Positions 7,673 through 16,953 of a DNA stretch of 64,000 nt are shown piece by piece (positions within the stretch are counted from its first letter, which is position 1; each line of letters starts with the position of its first letter). A program made the translations under genes and the position numbers. This DNA comes from Rhodospirillaceae bacterium (lineage in GTDB: Bacteria > Pseudomonadota > Alphaproteobacteria > MPNO01 > UBA2964): contig PBIN01000013.1 of assembly GCA_002720855.1 (NCBI GenBank), forward strand, positions 1 through 64,000, in the 5' to 3' direction. The notes below the pieces were generated by a model. It saw only the letters and a program-made list of their open reading frames with translations. It was not told the DNA's origin and made no database searches.

Positions 7673-8590
7673 TTGTTGGTAAGAAAATTAACCGGAGCGG
7701 TTTCCCTAGTCTTTCTTCTAAGCGCATGTGCCCAAACTGAACTTGCAATGCACACCGCAAAAAAGTTCACAACCTCAGGTCTGGAAAAAAGCAAAGGCTC
7801 TTACAAAATTGGCAAACCCTATAAAATCAAGGGTACGTGGTATTACCCGGCGGTAAATTACGGGTACGTTGAAAAAGGCATAGCCTCTTGGTATGGCCCG
7901 CAATTTCACGGCAAAAAGACCGCCAACGGTGAAATTTTTGACATGAACGCGGTTTCGGCAGCGCACCGAACACTTCCGATGCCCAGTATCGTACGCGTGA
8001 CCAACCTGAAAAACGGTCGTTCCCTAAAAATGAAAGTCAATGATCGCGGACCCTTCGCAAAAGGACGGATTATCGATTTATCGCGCCGTGCTGCACAATT
8101 GTTAGGATTTGAACGCTCGGGTACCGCACTGGTGAGAGTTGAAATTGACGCAGACGAAAGTCGAAGGATAGCTGCAATCGCACAAGGAAAAGCTACCGCA
8201 AACCTGCCAGCTCCTCCGCCTCAAAAAGTTGTAATTGCCAGTCTTCCCGGCAGTGATACAAAGATAGTGTCTAAGCCGCCCGCCAAACCCAAAATAAAGG
8301 CAATCGACCTTAAAGGGACGCGGCCACTGGCCATTGTCAAACAAGGCCCTGTGCAAGGTGGAAAACAAATCTATGTGCAAGCCGGCGCCTTCCTTTACCG
8401 GGACCTAGCTACCAAAATGCAAAAACTCCTTGATCCTGTCGGTCCCACGCGTGTTGTGGAAGCAGTTGTCGGCAAACATCGATACTACCGGGTCCAGGTG
8501 GGGCCTGCGAAAACTGTAGGTGAGGGAGACAGGTTACTCGAACTCGTAATAGCCAGCGGATACCCCAAAGCACGCCTTGTCGTAGAATAA
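7673..8590 (+). CDS. rlpA: RlpA septal lipoprotein (glycan-cleaving, SPOR domain)
   Basis: A 305-residue lipoprotein with lipobox LLSAC (Cys19), a double-psi beta-barrel domain (about 65-150, with GIASWYGPQFHGKKTANGE and VNDRGPF) and a C-terminal SPOR domain (about 230-305, starting IYVQAGAF). RlpA is a lytic transglycosylase that acts on denuded glycan at the division site, recruited by SPOR. The start is TTG: GAAGAGGTG lies just upstream and no ATG would leave a proper signal sequence. It directly follows mltB, a matching partner activity. Confidence 0.9.
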   Translation: MLVRKLTGAVSLVFLLSACAQTELAMHTAKKFTTSGLEKSKGSYKIGKPYKIKGTWYYPAVNYGYVEKGIASWYGPQFHGKKTANGEIFDMNAVSAAHRTLPMPSIVRVTNLKNGRSLKMKVNDRGPFAKGRIIDLSRRAAQLLGFERSGTALVRVEIDADESRRIAAIAQGKATANLPAPPPQKVVIASLPGSDTKIVSKPPAKPKIKAIDLKGTRPLAIVKQGPVQGGKQIYVQAGAFLYRDLATKMQKLLDPVGPTRVVEAVVGKHRYYRVQVGPAKTVGEGDRLLELVIASGYPKARLVVE

Positions 8591-8673
8591 GATAACGGTC
8601 ATCCTTTCGTCCCATTTCTGGTACTTTATGGACGAATAATTACCTCTGGATGGCAAAGGGAATAAAGGTGTTC

Positions 8674-9807
8674 ATGTCTCAAGGTCGTTTAGTACTTCCA
8701 CTATTTTTACTCATTCTTTTCGCGACCGGAACGTCGGCTCAGGTAATCGAGACAACCGCCCGCCATGCGGTCCTCTATGACATGACGACGGACACTATTC
8801 TCCTTGATAAAGCGTCAGATGTTCCGATGCCGCCTGCTTCGATGAGCAAACTAATGACGGTCTATATGGTTTTTGAACGTTTAAAGACCGGCCGCCTAAG
8901 CTTGGAAGACAAATTTCTCGTAAGCCGCAAAGCATGGCGTAAGGGCGGGTCTAAAATGTTTGTCATGGTGAATACCCGTGTATCGGTGGAAGATCTCCTG
9001 CGCGGTATAATTATCCAGTCCGGGAACGATGCCTGTATCGTTATCGCCGAGGGCCTTGCTGGTTCCGAAGAAGCGTTCGCAAAATCAATGAACGAAAAGG
9101 CCATAGAAATTGGTCTTACAAACAGCGCATTTAAGAATGCAACCGGTTGGCCGGCAGAAGGGCATTATATGTCCGCAAGAGACATCGCGCGGCTCTCCGC
9201 CAAACTCATACGCGATTTTCCTCAATATTATAAATTATTCGCCGAAAAGAATTTTAGATATGGCGGCATTCGGCAGGGCAACCGTAACCCTTTGTTATAT
9301 AGAGGTTTTGGTGCGGACGGACTGAAGACAGGCCATACGGAAGCGTCCGGATATGGGCTTGCGGCATCTGCTGAACGCAATGGCCGTCGGTTGCTACTGG
9401 TTGTGAACGGGCTCAGCAGCAAAAGGGCACGGTCTTCGGAATCTGCACGGCTATTGGATTGGGCTTTCCGGGAAACAGCATCTTATGCTCTTTTTAAAAA
9501 AGGGGAGGTCATCGAAAAGGCTGATGTGTGGCTTGGCCAAACTGGAAGTCTACCTCTTGTAATCAACGAGGCGCTAACTCTGACAATGTCACGAAAAGCC
9601 CGTCATGGATTAAAGGTTCAACTGGCCTACAACAATCCAATTCCTGCTCCCATAAAAAAGGGAGATAAGGTGGGTTTGATTACCGTTTCCATTCCGGGGG
9701 CGGCTGATCGCAATATTCCCCTTTTAGCGAATGAAGATATCGAGCGTCTCGGCGTGATGGGCCGACTAAACGCTGCTTTAAAATATTTACTCTTCGGCGG
9801 GTCATGA
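8674..9807 (+). CDS. dacA: D-alanyl-D-alanine carboxypeptidase (PBP5/6 type)
   Basis: About 377 residues from ATG 8674, which follows AAAGGTG and begins a clean signal peptide ending TSAQ. An ATG at 8650 lacks a ribosome site. The three penicillin-binding motifs are present: SMSK (acylation Ser/Lys), SGN and KTG. A C-terminal PBP5-associated beta domain and a final amphipathic stretch follow. The enzyme trims the terminal D-Ala from peptidoglycan stem peptides in the periplasm. It lies between rlpA and tmk, an order seen in many alphaproteobacteria. Confidence 0.9.
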   Translation: MSQGRLVLPLFLLILFATGTSAQVIETTARHAVLYDMTTDTILLDKASDVPMPPASMSKLMTVYMVFERLKTGRLSLEDKFLVSRKAWRKGGSKMFVMVNTRVSVEDLLRGIIIQSGNDACIVIAEGLAGSEEAFAKSMNEKAIEIGLTNSAFKNATGWPAEGHYMSARDIARLSAKLIRDFPQYYKLFAEKNFRYGGIRQGNRNPLLYRGFGADGLKTGHTEASGYGLAASAERNGRRLLLVVNGLSSKRARSSESARLLDWAFRETASYALFKKGEVIEKADVWLGQTGSLPLVINEALTLTMSRKARHGLKVQLAYNNPIPAPIKKGDKVGLITVSIPGAADRNIPLLANEDIERLGVMGRLNAALKYLLFGGS

Positions 9808-9836
9808 AATGTCCAAGCATTTTCTTTACTGATTAA

Positions 9837-10475
9837 ATGAGCCAAGGCGTATTCATTACGGTTGAAGGTGGAGAAGGAGCTGGGAAGTCGACCCAACTCG
9901 CCCTTCTTGAAAACTATCTAACGGAATTGGGCATAGATCTTCTTCGAACAAGAGAGCCAGGCGGAGTGCCTTCTGCGGAGATTGTTCGTGAATTATTGAT
10001 ACATGGCGACGGCGACAGGTGGTCTCCTCTTACCGAAACACTTTTACATTTTGCTGCGCGTCACGAACATGTTTCGCGACTCATCCGACCGGCGATCGCG
10101 GAAGGGAAATGGGTCCTATGCGATCGGTTCGCAGACTCAACGACGGCGTATCAGGGATACGCCCAAGATATCGATCACGACGTTATTTCTAACCTTTACG
10201 AAATCGCCGTCGGAGATATCAAACCAAATCTCACAATAATACTCGATTTACCTGTGGAAATAGGATTAGAGAGGGCAAGAGCCAGAAAAAGTGGCGGGAT
10301 GCGCTATGAATCTATGGGTATCGAGTTTCATCAACGCCTCCGAGAAGGGTTCTTGCAGATCGCAGATCAAGAGGCCGAACGGTGCGTGGTAATTGACGGA
10401 AATCAGCCTGTAGACAAAATTTCTAAAGACATAATTGTATTGATAGATCAAAGGTTTAATCCAAGAAGAGCGTAA
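9837..10475 (+). CDS. tmk: Thymidylate kinase
   Basis: A 212-residue P-loop kinase with EGGEGAGKST near the N-terminus, the DR(F/Y) motif in LCDRFADSTTAYQGYA and a lid region ARKSGGMRYE. It phosphorylates dTMP to dTDP for DNA synthesis. It starts at ATG 9837, 29 bp after dacA, and is followed 11 bp later by holB, the usual replication pairing. Confidence 0.94.
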   Translation: MSQGVFITVEGGEGAGKSTQLALLENYLTELGIDLLRTREPGGVPSAEIVRELLIHGDGDRWSPLTETLLHFAARHEHVSRLIRPAIAEGKWVLCDRFADSTTAYQGYAQDIDHDVISNLYEIAVGDIKPNLTIILDLPVEIGLERARARKSGGMRYESMGIEFHQRLREGFLQIADQEAERCVVIDGNQPVDKISKDIIVLIDQRFNPRRA

Positions 10476-10486
10476 AGTTAAACAGA

Positions 10487-11584
10487 GTGAGTGACGCAGA
10501 AGACAAATATCATCCAAGATCAAATCCAAATCTAATCGGACATGATCACGCCGAAGAAAAATTTATGTCGATTTGGAATTCGGAACGGATTCCGCATGGC
10601 TGGTTACTGACGGGGCCAAGAGGTATCGGCAAAGCGACATTAGCTTTCCGAATTGCGCGATTTGTGTTGTCAAACGGCGGCGATCAAGCGGCATCGCCGG
10701 GTTTATTTGGAGAGTCAATCGACGTCAGTCTCTCGCTAGATCCTGAATCGCCCGTATTTCGTCGGATTTCATCTGGTGGGCATGCCGATCTGATGACCCT
10801 CGAGCGCACAATAAACCCTGATACAAATCGCCTTAGATCTACCATTGCGGTCGAAGAGGTGAGGGCGGCAGGAGATTTCCTTAGATTGACCGCCTCAGAA
10901 GGTGGTTGGCGCGTCGTCATTATAGATAGTGTCAACGAGCTCAACACTAATTCAGCCAACGCTCTGCTCAAGATCCTGGAGGAGCCTCCTGACAGGGCAC
11001 TATTGTTGCTCGTAAGCCATGCTCCCGGCCGACTACTTCCAACGATCAGGTCGCGCTGTTGCCAAATGCCTCTTACGCCATTGAGTGAGGCAGATGTCTT
11101 GCAGATGGCCAGGACCTATAACTCTGAACTTTCAGAAAGCGATCTAGAGGTACTTTGCAAACTTTCGGACGGAAGCCCTGGGCGCGCATTAAGTCTCGCT
11201 GAAGACGGCGGCCTTGAACTTTACAAGGAATTGGTATCCCTGATCGCAAGCCTGCCCAATACAGAAACAGCTGAGTTACATAAATTTGGAGACAAACTCG
11301 CGCGCCGCGGCGCCGAAGACAAATTTCGTATCGTGGCGGAACTTCTTGCATGGTGGGTCAGTCGGCTCGCACGGTTAGGAGCACGCGGTACGCCAATTCC
11401 CAATATCGTACCTGAAGAGCAGGGCTGTGCCGCGCGTTTGCTTGGCGCTGCGGGGGTTGATCGCTTGTTGGAGGTATGGGAGAAGGTCAACGTGTTAGCC
11501 GATCAAACTGACCGGTTAAATCTCGACCGAAAACAAATTTTGCTCAACATGTTTCATGCGCTGAAAGGCGCCTCAACCAATTGA
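10487..11584 (+). CDS. holB: DNA polymerase III delta-prime subunit
   Basis: A 365-residue AAA+ clamp-loader subunit: HGWLLTGPRGIGKAT (P-loop), sensor region NALLKILEEPP and SRCCQMPL. Delta-prime is part of the complex that loads the beta clamp. The start is GTG at 10487. It belongs to the tmk-holB-metG-tatD replication/translation operon. Confidence 0.9.
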   Translation: MSDAEDKYHPRSNPNLIGHDHAEEKFMSIWNSERIPHGWLLTGPRGIGKATLAFRIARFVLSNGGDQAASPGLFGESIDVSLSLDPESPVFRRISSGGHADLMTLERTINPDTNRLRSTIAVEEVRAAGDFLRLTASEGGWRVVIIDSVNELNTNSANALLKILEEPPDRALLLLVSHAPGRLLPTIRSRCCQMPLTPLSEADVLQMARTYNSELSESDLEVLCKLSDGSPGRALSLAEDGGLELYKELVSLIASLPNTETAELHKFGDKLARRGAEDKFRIVAELLAWWVSRLARLGARGTPIPNIVPEEQGCAARLLGAAGVDRLLEVWEKVNVLADQTDRLNLDRKQILLNMFHALKGASTN

Positions 11585-11612
11585 GCGTTGGTAAAATCAC
11601 TTGGTGAACGGC

Positions 11613-13187
11613 ATGCCCGCCGATAAATGTTATTACCTCACATCACCTATTTATTACGTCAATGACGTGCCCCATATTGGTCACGCCTATACGACATTGG
11701 CGTGCGATGTTTTAGCTCGTTTCAAACGGCTGGATGGCTTCGACGTCCATTTTTTGACGGGAACCGACGAACATGGACAAAAGGTCGAGAAGTCAGCAGC
11801 AGCGGCGGGTATAGATCCTCAATCATTCACAGACAAAGTTTCCCAGAATTTCCGCGATTTAGCGGATGCGATGAATTACTCGCATGATGACTTTATCCGA
11901 ACCACTGAGGAGCGTCACACCAAGGCTTCACAAGCAATTTGGACGAAATTAAAGGAAAATGGACACATTTACCTCGGTACTTACGCCGGCTGGTACGCCG
12001 TTCGCGATGAAGCCTTCTACGATGAGAGTGAATTAACCGACGGGGAGGGTGGAACAAAAATTGCGCCTTCAGGCGCAGAGGTCGAATGGGTTGAAGAACC
12101 GAGTTACTTTTTTGATCTTTCGAAATGGCAAGAACCGCTTTTAAAGTTTTACGAAGAGAATCCAGATTTTATCGCTCCGGAATCACGCCGCAACGAAGTC
12201 ATTAGCTTTGTAAAAGGCGGCCTTCATGATCTGTCAATTTCAAGAACGAGTTTTAAGTGGGGTGTCCCTGTTCCCGACGACCCGGAACACATCATGTATG
12301 TATGGCTGGATGCGCTTACCAATTACATTACGGCAGTCGGGTATCCTGACGAGAATTCGCAAGAGTTTTCAAAATATTGGCCAGCCAATCTTCACATGGT
12401 GGGCAAAGACATATTGCGGTTCCATGCAGTCTATTGGCCGGCTTTCCTTATGGGTGCCGAAATCGATGTTCATCACCGCGTTTTTGCCCATGGCTGGTGG
12501 ACAAATGAAGGACAAAAAATCTCCAAATCGGTGGGCAATATCATAGAACCAAACGAAATAGTTGATACCTACGGATTGGACCAGGTTCGTTACTTCCTTT
12601 TGCGGGAAGTCCCCTTTGGAAACGATGGTGACTTTTCCCATCGAGCTATGATTTCCCGAATTAACGGCGACCTTGCGAACGACCTTGGAAATCTCTGTCA
12701 GCGCGTGCTTTCAATGGTGAATAAAAACTGCGACGCCAAGGTCCCTGCATGCGCGGAGTCCGGATTGGAAGATCTGCCGGTTTATGGGACGCTTCAGGAA
12801 GTTCACGCTTTATTGCCCAAGGTTCGTCAACACATTGACCGGCAAGCATTTCATGACGCTTTGGAAGAAATTTGGCGTGTGGTTCGTGATGCCAATCGAA
12901 CGGTTGATGAATCTGCGCCCTGGGCCCTTCGCAAGACGGACCCAGAAGCAATGGCAAGCGTACTTTATATCTTGATCGAGGTAATCAGACATTTCGCTAT
13001 TCTACTTCAACCATTCATGCCGCAATCCTGCGCCAAAATGCTTGATCAGCTTTCGGTTTCGGAAAAGGCGCGGGAATTTGTTTCGTTGAAAACTGAGGAA
13101 AATAGTACTCCTTTTGACCAAAATGCACTGCAACCCGGAACGTCGTTGCCCGCGCCCGAAGGTATCTTTCCGAGATTTTCTGACTAA
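11613..13187 (+). CDS. metG: Methionyl-tRNA synthetase
   Basis: About 524 residues from ATG 11613; upstream in-frame TTG and GTG codons at 11601 and 11604 are possible alternatives. Class I motifs are seen: HIGHAYT near residue 20 and KISKSVGN. FLTGTDEHGQKV is typical of MetG. The protein ends after the anticodon-binding helical domain, without the C-terminal dimerisation domain of the E. coli form, as is common in alphaproteobacteria. Confidence 0.94.
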   Translation: MPADKCYYLTSPIYYVNDVPHIGHAYTTLACDVLARFKRLDGFDVHFLTGTDEHGQKVEKSAAAAGIDPQSFTDKVSQNFRDLADAMNYSHDDFIRTTEERHTKASQAIWTKLKENGHIYLGTYAGWYAVRDEAFYDESELTDGEGGTKIAPSGAEVEWVEEPSYFFDLSKWQEPLLKFYEENPDFIAPESRRNEVISFVKGGLHDLSISRTSFKWGVPVPDDPEHIMYVWLDALTNYITAVGYPDENSQEFSKYWPANLHMVGKDILRFHAVYWPAFLMGAEIDVHHRVFAHGWWTNEGQKISKSVGNIIEPNEIVDTYGLDQVRYFLLREVPFGNDGDFSHRAMISRINGDLANDLGNLCQRVLSMVNKNCDAKVPACAESGLEDLPVYGTLQEVHALLPKVRQHIDRQAFHDALEEIWRVVRDANRTVDESAPWALRKTDPEAMASVLYILIEVIRHFAILLQPFMPQSCAKMLDQLSVSEKAREFVSLKTEENSTPFDQNALQPGTSLPAPEGIFPRFSD

Positions 13188-13252
13188 ATTTTTTCACAGG
13201 CTTTGGCCGCAGATTTAGGCGAAAAGAAAGAAACTTCGAAAAACGACCTTGC

Positions 13253-13268
13253 GAACTATCGATAGTTC
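13253..13268. promoter_or_regulatory. 16-bp perfect palindrome, candidate operator
   Basis: GAACTATC-GATAGTTC is a perfect inverted repeat with no spacer, about 73 bp before the solute-binding protein start. Its position in the short region between metG and that gene suggests an operator for a dimeric repressor or activator. No regulator gene is adjacent, so the cognate protein is unknown. Confidence 0.4.
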
Positions 13269-13340
13269 TCGATAACCTTCTGAAGTTGAACACTTCGATT
13301 AAGAGCCCTTTATTAAACTATCCCTGAAACAGGAGGCCAA

Positions 13341-14381
13341 ATGATGCTTGCCAGACCAAAATCTGTATTGGCGATTTCATTGGCGGTAAGTCTAATTTCA
13401 ATACCGTCATTCGCTCAGAGCGTTGAAAAACTTTATAAAAACCGAACTATTACAATTGCGATCCCATATGGCCCCGGCGGTACATATGACAAATATGGGT
13501 CGACGTTTGCGCGCCACATCGGCAAACACATTCCCGGCAAACCAAATGTAATTGTCCAGCATCGTCCCGGCGCTGGTGGCGCAAAAGCGATGAATTACAC
13601 CTATAACGTTGCGCCCAAAGACGGAACGTTTGGCATCGTTCCGCTTGATGCTGCGGTTGTTAACCAGCTGATCCGTCCTGATAAAATGAAGTATGAAGCC
13701 AATAAGTTTCAATGGCTTGGGTCTTCCAATCAGACAAACTCAGTGCTCGTCGTTCGTTCGGATACAGGTATTAAAACCCTCAATGATATGAAGCGTATCG
13801 AGGCTGTTGGCGCCAATAGCGGGAGATTTAATTCAGGATATATGAACCCAAAACTTGCTATGGGTCTGTTAGGTCTAAAAGGCCGTTTTGTTACAGGTTA
13901 CAAAGGTTCTTCCCGTTCGATTCTAGCGATCGAACAAGGCGAAGCACAAATGTCGAGTTTCAACTGGCTCACATGGGATTCCAAAGTCCCGCACTGGTTT
14001 GGGGGAGCCAAGCCTTTTGCCCGAGCCATCCTACAAAATGGTGTTGAAAAAGACCCGGCTTTACCAGATGTCCCGATGTTGGCTGATCTTGTGAAAGAAA
14101 AAGACAAGCCCCTCGTCGCTTTTATCGCGTCCATGGGCCCAATCGGTCGGGGCATTACGATGCCACCTGGCGTTCCCAAGCACGTGATCAAAGCTCTGCG
14201 TAAGGCATACGATGACATGAATGCCGATCCCGCATTTGAAGCCGAGCTTAAAAAACGCCGGTTGCGGTTAATTCCAAGCTCTGGCGAGAAAATTCAATCG
14301 ATCGTCAATAACGCCCTCAAAGCATCATCTCCGGATGTGATTAAACGCGTTCGTAAGATTATATTTGGAGGCACTAGCTGA
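13341..14381 (+). CDS. Bug/TctC-family tripartite tricarboxylate solute-binding protein (orphan)
   Basis: A 346-residue secreted protein: signal peptide ending SFAQ, then the Bug-family pattern ITIAIPYGPGGTYD, VQHRPGAGGAKAMNYTY and LPDVPMLADL. Bug proteins capture small carboxylates in the periplasm for TctA/TctB permeases. No tctA or tctB lies in the window, so it either serves a distant permease or acts as a sensor. A strong AGGAGG site precedes ATGATG. It has its own palindrome upstream and intrinsic terminator downstream and separates metG from tatD. The ligand is unknown. Confidence 0.87.
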   Translation: MMLARPKSVLAISLAVSLISIPSFAQSVEKLYKNRTITIAIPYGPGGTYDKYGSTFARHIGKHIPGKPNVIVQHRPGAGGAKAMNYTYNVAPKDGTFGIVPLDAAVVNQLIRPDKMKYEANKFQWLGSSNQTNSVLVVRSDTGIKTLNDMKRIEAVGANSGRFNSGYMNPKLAMGLLGLKGRFVTGYKGSSRSILAIEQGEAQMSSFNWLTWDSKVPHWFGGAKPFARAILQNGVEKDPALPDVPMLADLVKEKDKPLVAFIASMGPIGRGITMPPGVPKHVIKALRKAYDDMNADPAFEAELKKRRLRLIPSSGEKIQSIVNNALKASSPDVIKRVRKIIFGGTS

Positions 14382-14401
14382 ACGACCTGAAGGCCAAAAA
14401 G

Positions 14402-14435
14402 AAGGGTCGCAATAGCTTTTTGCGGCCCTTTTTTT
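14402..14435 (+). terminator. Intrinsic terminator after the Bug-type gene
   Basis: An 11-bp stem with AAGGGTCGCAA pairing TTGCGGCCCTT (one G-U) and a 6-nt loop is followed by a T tract. It lies 20 bp after the stop codon and makes the solute-binding gene a monocistronic or end-of-operon unit. Confidence 0.9.
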
Positions 14436-14498
14436 AGCTATGAGTGCGATTTAAACCGAGTTGCCTTGGATAATCATGGGTAAAAGGTATTGGGCTTC

Positions 14499-15293
14499 AT
14501 GCTGGTAGACAGTCACTGCCATCTCGATTTCGATAGTTTCGATAACGACCGCCCCCAAACCATCCAACGTGCTTTCGATAGCGGCGTCGGGGCGCTGGTA
14601 ACAATCTGTACTCATTTCAGTAAATTCCCCGAGATCGTTTCGATCGCAAACATTGACCCGAGAATTTATTGCTCGGTAGGTATCCATCCGCATCAGGTGG
14701 CGGAGGAATCCCCAATTACGCTCGATAACCTGTTGGAGGCGACCGAACATCCAAAAGTCATTGGAATAGGGGAGACGGGCTTGGATTATTACTATGACCA
14801 GTCTCCGCGGAACGACCAGAAGGCCAGCTTTCGAACCCACATTGCAGCTGCTCGTCAAACCCAGTTGCCACTCATAGTCCATACGAGAGACGCCGATGAC
14901 GATATGGCCTCCATACTTAAAGAAGAAATGGAAAACGGTTCTTTCCCATGCGTTCTTCATTGTTTTTCTAGTGGCCGAATGCTTGCTGAAACCGCTATCG
15001 AGCTTGGATTCTATCTTTCGTTATCGGGTATTTTAACTTTCAAAAATGCCGAAGATTTACGGGAAATCATCAGAGATATGCCTGCCGACCGCCTGCTGGT
15101 TGAAACTGATTCACCCTATCTTGCACCTGTTCCCAATCGAGGGAAAAGAAATGAACCATCATTCGTCGTTCACACAGCCGAAAAGGCCTCTGAAATCAAA
15201 GGTTTGGATATCGATACCTTTTCTAAACTCTCAACAGAGAATTTCTTTCGGTTGTTTTCTAAAGCGGCATTAAACCAAGACGTCCAAGAATGA
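14499..15293 (+). CDS. tatD: TatD-family metal-dependent DNase
   Basis: About 264 residues starting MLVDSHCHLDF at ATG 14499; a TTG at 14490 is an alternative. Metal ligands of the amidohydrolase fold are visible: HCH at the N-terminus, GETGLDYYYD, LPLIVHTRDA, LHCFSS and VETDSPYL. TatD enzymes are 3'-5' nucleases with possible roles in DNA repair and RNA turnover. The last codons overlap the start of the next gene (ATGA), so translation is coupled. Confidence 0.92.
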   Translation: MLVDSHCHLDFDSFDNDRPQTIQRAFDSGVGALVTICTHFSKFPEIVSIANIDPRIYCSVGIHPHQVAEESPITLDNLLEATEHPKVIGIGETGLDYYYDQSPRNDQKASFRTHIAAARQTQLPLIVHTRDADDDMASILKEEMENGSFPCVLHCFSSGRMLAETAIELGFYLSLSGILTFKNAEDLREIIRDMPADRLLVETDSPYLAPVPNRGKRNEPSFVVHTAEKASEIKGLDIDTFSKLSTENFFRLFSKAALNQDVQE

Positions 15294-16060
15294 AAATTAC
15301 GGTTCTGGGTTGCGGACCTTCCAGTGGCGTTCCAACCGTCACCGGCGACTGGGGTGTTTGCGATCCTGAAAACCCCAAAAATCGACGACGCAGACCTTCG
15401 ATTTTGATCGAAAAAGACGGATTTGTTGTTTTGATCGATACTTCACCAGATTTGAGAGAACAGCTTATCGACGCCGGTTGTCGTCAAATTGATGCGGTAC
15501 TGTATACGCATGAACATGCGGACCATGTTATGGGTATCGACGATTTAAGGGGAATTCAGAGACATATGGGTCGGAATATCGATGTATATGCGGAAAAACA
15601 TGTATTGGACCGGCTTAAGATGCGGTTTGGATACTTGTTTGAGGGCATCCAGGACCCCGAAGACCTATATAGACCTATTTTAAGTCCTAATGAGATTTCA
15701 CAGGAACCGTTTAACGTTGGTCCATTTAATTTTGAACCAATCGAACAGGATCATGGCATTTGTTCAACATTAGGATTCCGCGTAGAGAACTTCGCGTACT
15801 CAACGGACGTCGTTCGATTTACGAACGAAGCCCTTGAGGCGTTGAGGGGAATCGATACATGGATAGTAGACAGCTTACGTGATGGTGGTGAACATCCGAC
15901 TCACGCCAATGTCGATACGACATTGGCATGGGTTGCACAGGTGGGGGCAAAACAAGCATTTTTGACGCATATGAATTTTCAATCGGACTACGACACCTTG
16001 AAGCGGCGGCTGCCCGACGGGGTAGAACCAGCCTATGACGGTTTGATACTGGAAGTGTAA
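15290..16060 (+). CDS. PhnP-like metallo-beta-lactamase-fold phosphodiesterase
   Basis: A 256-residue MBL-fold hydrolase. Motifs: GCGPSSGVP at the N-terminus, the metal site THEHADHVMGID, a later His in EQDHG and a C-terminal HMNF. It resembles PhnP cyclic phosphodiesterases and the MBL protein that regularly follows tatD in alphaproteobacteria, whose in vivo role is unclear. It overlaps tatD by 4 bp. Confidence 0.85.
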   Translation: MKITVLGCGPSSGVPTVTGDWGVCDPENPKNRRRRPSILIEKDGFVVLIDTSPDLREQLIDAGCRQIDAVLYTHEHADHVMGIDDLRGIQRHMGRNIDVYAEKHVLDRLKMRFGYLFEGIQDPEDLYRPILSPNEISQEPFNVGPFNFEPIEQDHGICSTLGFRVENFAYSTDVVRFTNEALEALRGIDTWIVDSLRDGGEHPTHANVDTTLAWVAQVGAKQAFLTHMNFQSDYDTLKRRLPDGVEPAYDGLILEV

Positions 16061-16096
16061 ATAACCTATTGATAAAAAAAGAGAATAATAAATAGT

Positions 16097-16112
16097 CATA
16101 ATATACATTATG
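16097..16112. promoter_or_regulatory. Inverted repeat CATAAT-N4-ATTATG before mazG
   Basis: A 6-bp inverted repeat around ATAC lies 35 bp before the mazG start in an AT-rich gap. It could be a promoter -10 region with a symmetric operator. AT-rich symmetry of this length can arise by chance. Confidence 0.2.
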
Positions 16113-16146
16113 CGACTTTCTTAATTTCATCTGTAGCAAATTAAAT

Positions 16147-16953
16147 ATGACCAACTACCAATCCCCCATCGAAAATCTTCTCAAAATCATGGCGGACCTC
16201 CGAAACCAAAAAACTGGCTGCCCTTGGGATATCGAACAGACCTTTGAAACAATTGCCCCTTACACGATTGAAGAAGCCTATGAGGTCGCCGACGCAATTC
16301 AACGCCAGGATCAAGACGCCCTAAAAGATGAACTGGGCGATCTCCTCTTCCAGGTCGTTTTTTATGCACAGATGTCAAAGGAAGATGGAAATTTCGATTT
16401 CGACGACATCGTGGAGTCGATTTCGGAAAAAATGATCCGGAGGCACCCCCACGTGTTTGGCGATAAAAACGACATTCAAACGTCTCAGCGTCAATCCATA
16501 GCATGGGAGGATCAAAAAGCCATTGAACGCTCGGGAAAATCAACAACATCTGGCGTTCTCGATGATGTCGCCATGGCCCTTCCCGCTCTTCTCCGTGCGC
16601 AGAAACTTCAAAAACGTGCGGCAAGAGTGGGGTTCGACTGGAAAGAGCTTGATCCGGTAATGGAAAAAATCGAAGAAGAATTAAAAGAGGTCGAAGAGGC
16701 TTTGAATACGCCTAAAAACGCTGAACACATTAAAGAAGAGATTGGCGACCTTTTGTTTGCCTGTGTGAACCTCGCGCGGCACGCCGGTATCGATGCTGAA
16801 CAGGCGTTGATTGCTGGTAACACCAAATTTGAAAGGCGGTTTAAGGAAATGGAGGGTATCCTTAGAAAAACCGATCAACCCATCAACAAGTGTTCTCTTA
16901 CAGAACTCGAAGAGCTATGGGAAACGGTCAAAAAAGGAGAACAGAATTCCTAA
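16147..16953 (+). CDS. mazG: Nucleoside triphosphate pyrophosphohydrolase MazG
   Basis: A 268-residue protein with two MazG-type helical repeats. The N-terminal one has CPWDIEQTFETI, EEAYEVADAI and ELGDLLFQVVF. The C-terminal one has EELKEVEEAL and EEIGDLLFACVNLAR. The ExxE and ExxD metal-binding motifs are intact in the second repeat. MazG converts NTPs to NMPs and PPi and limits damaged nucleotides and ppGpp. Its stop overlaps the stop of the convergent dehydrogenase gene by 4 bp. Confidence 0.93.
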   Translation: MTNYQSPIENLLKIMADLRNQKTGCPWDIEQTFETIAPYTIEEAYEVADAIQRQDQDALKDELGDLLFQVVFYAQMSKEDGNFDFDDIVESISEKMIRRHPHVFGDKNDIQTSQRQSIAWEDQKAIERSGKSTTSGVLDDVAMALPALLRAQKLQKRAARVGFDWKELDPVMEKIEEELKEVEEALNTPKNAEHIKEEIGDLLFACVNLARHAGIDAEQALIAGNTKFERRFKEMEGILRKTDQPINKCSLTELEELWETVKKGEQNS

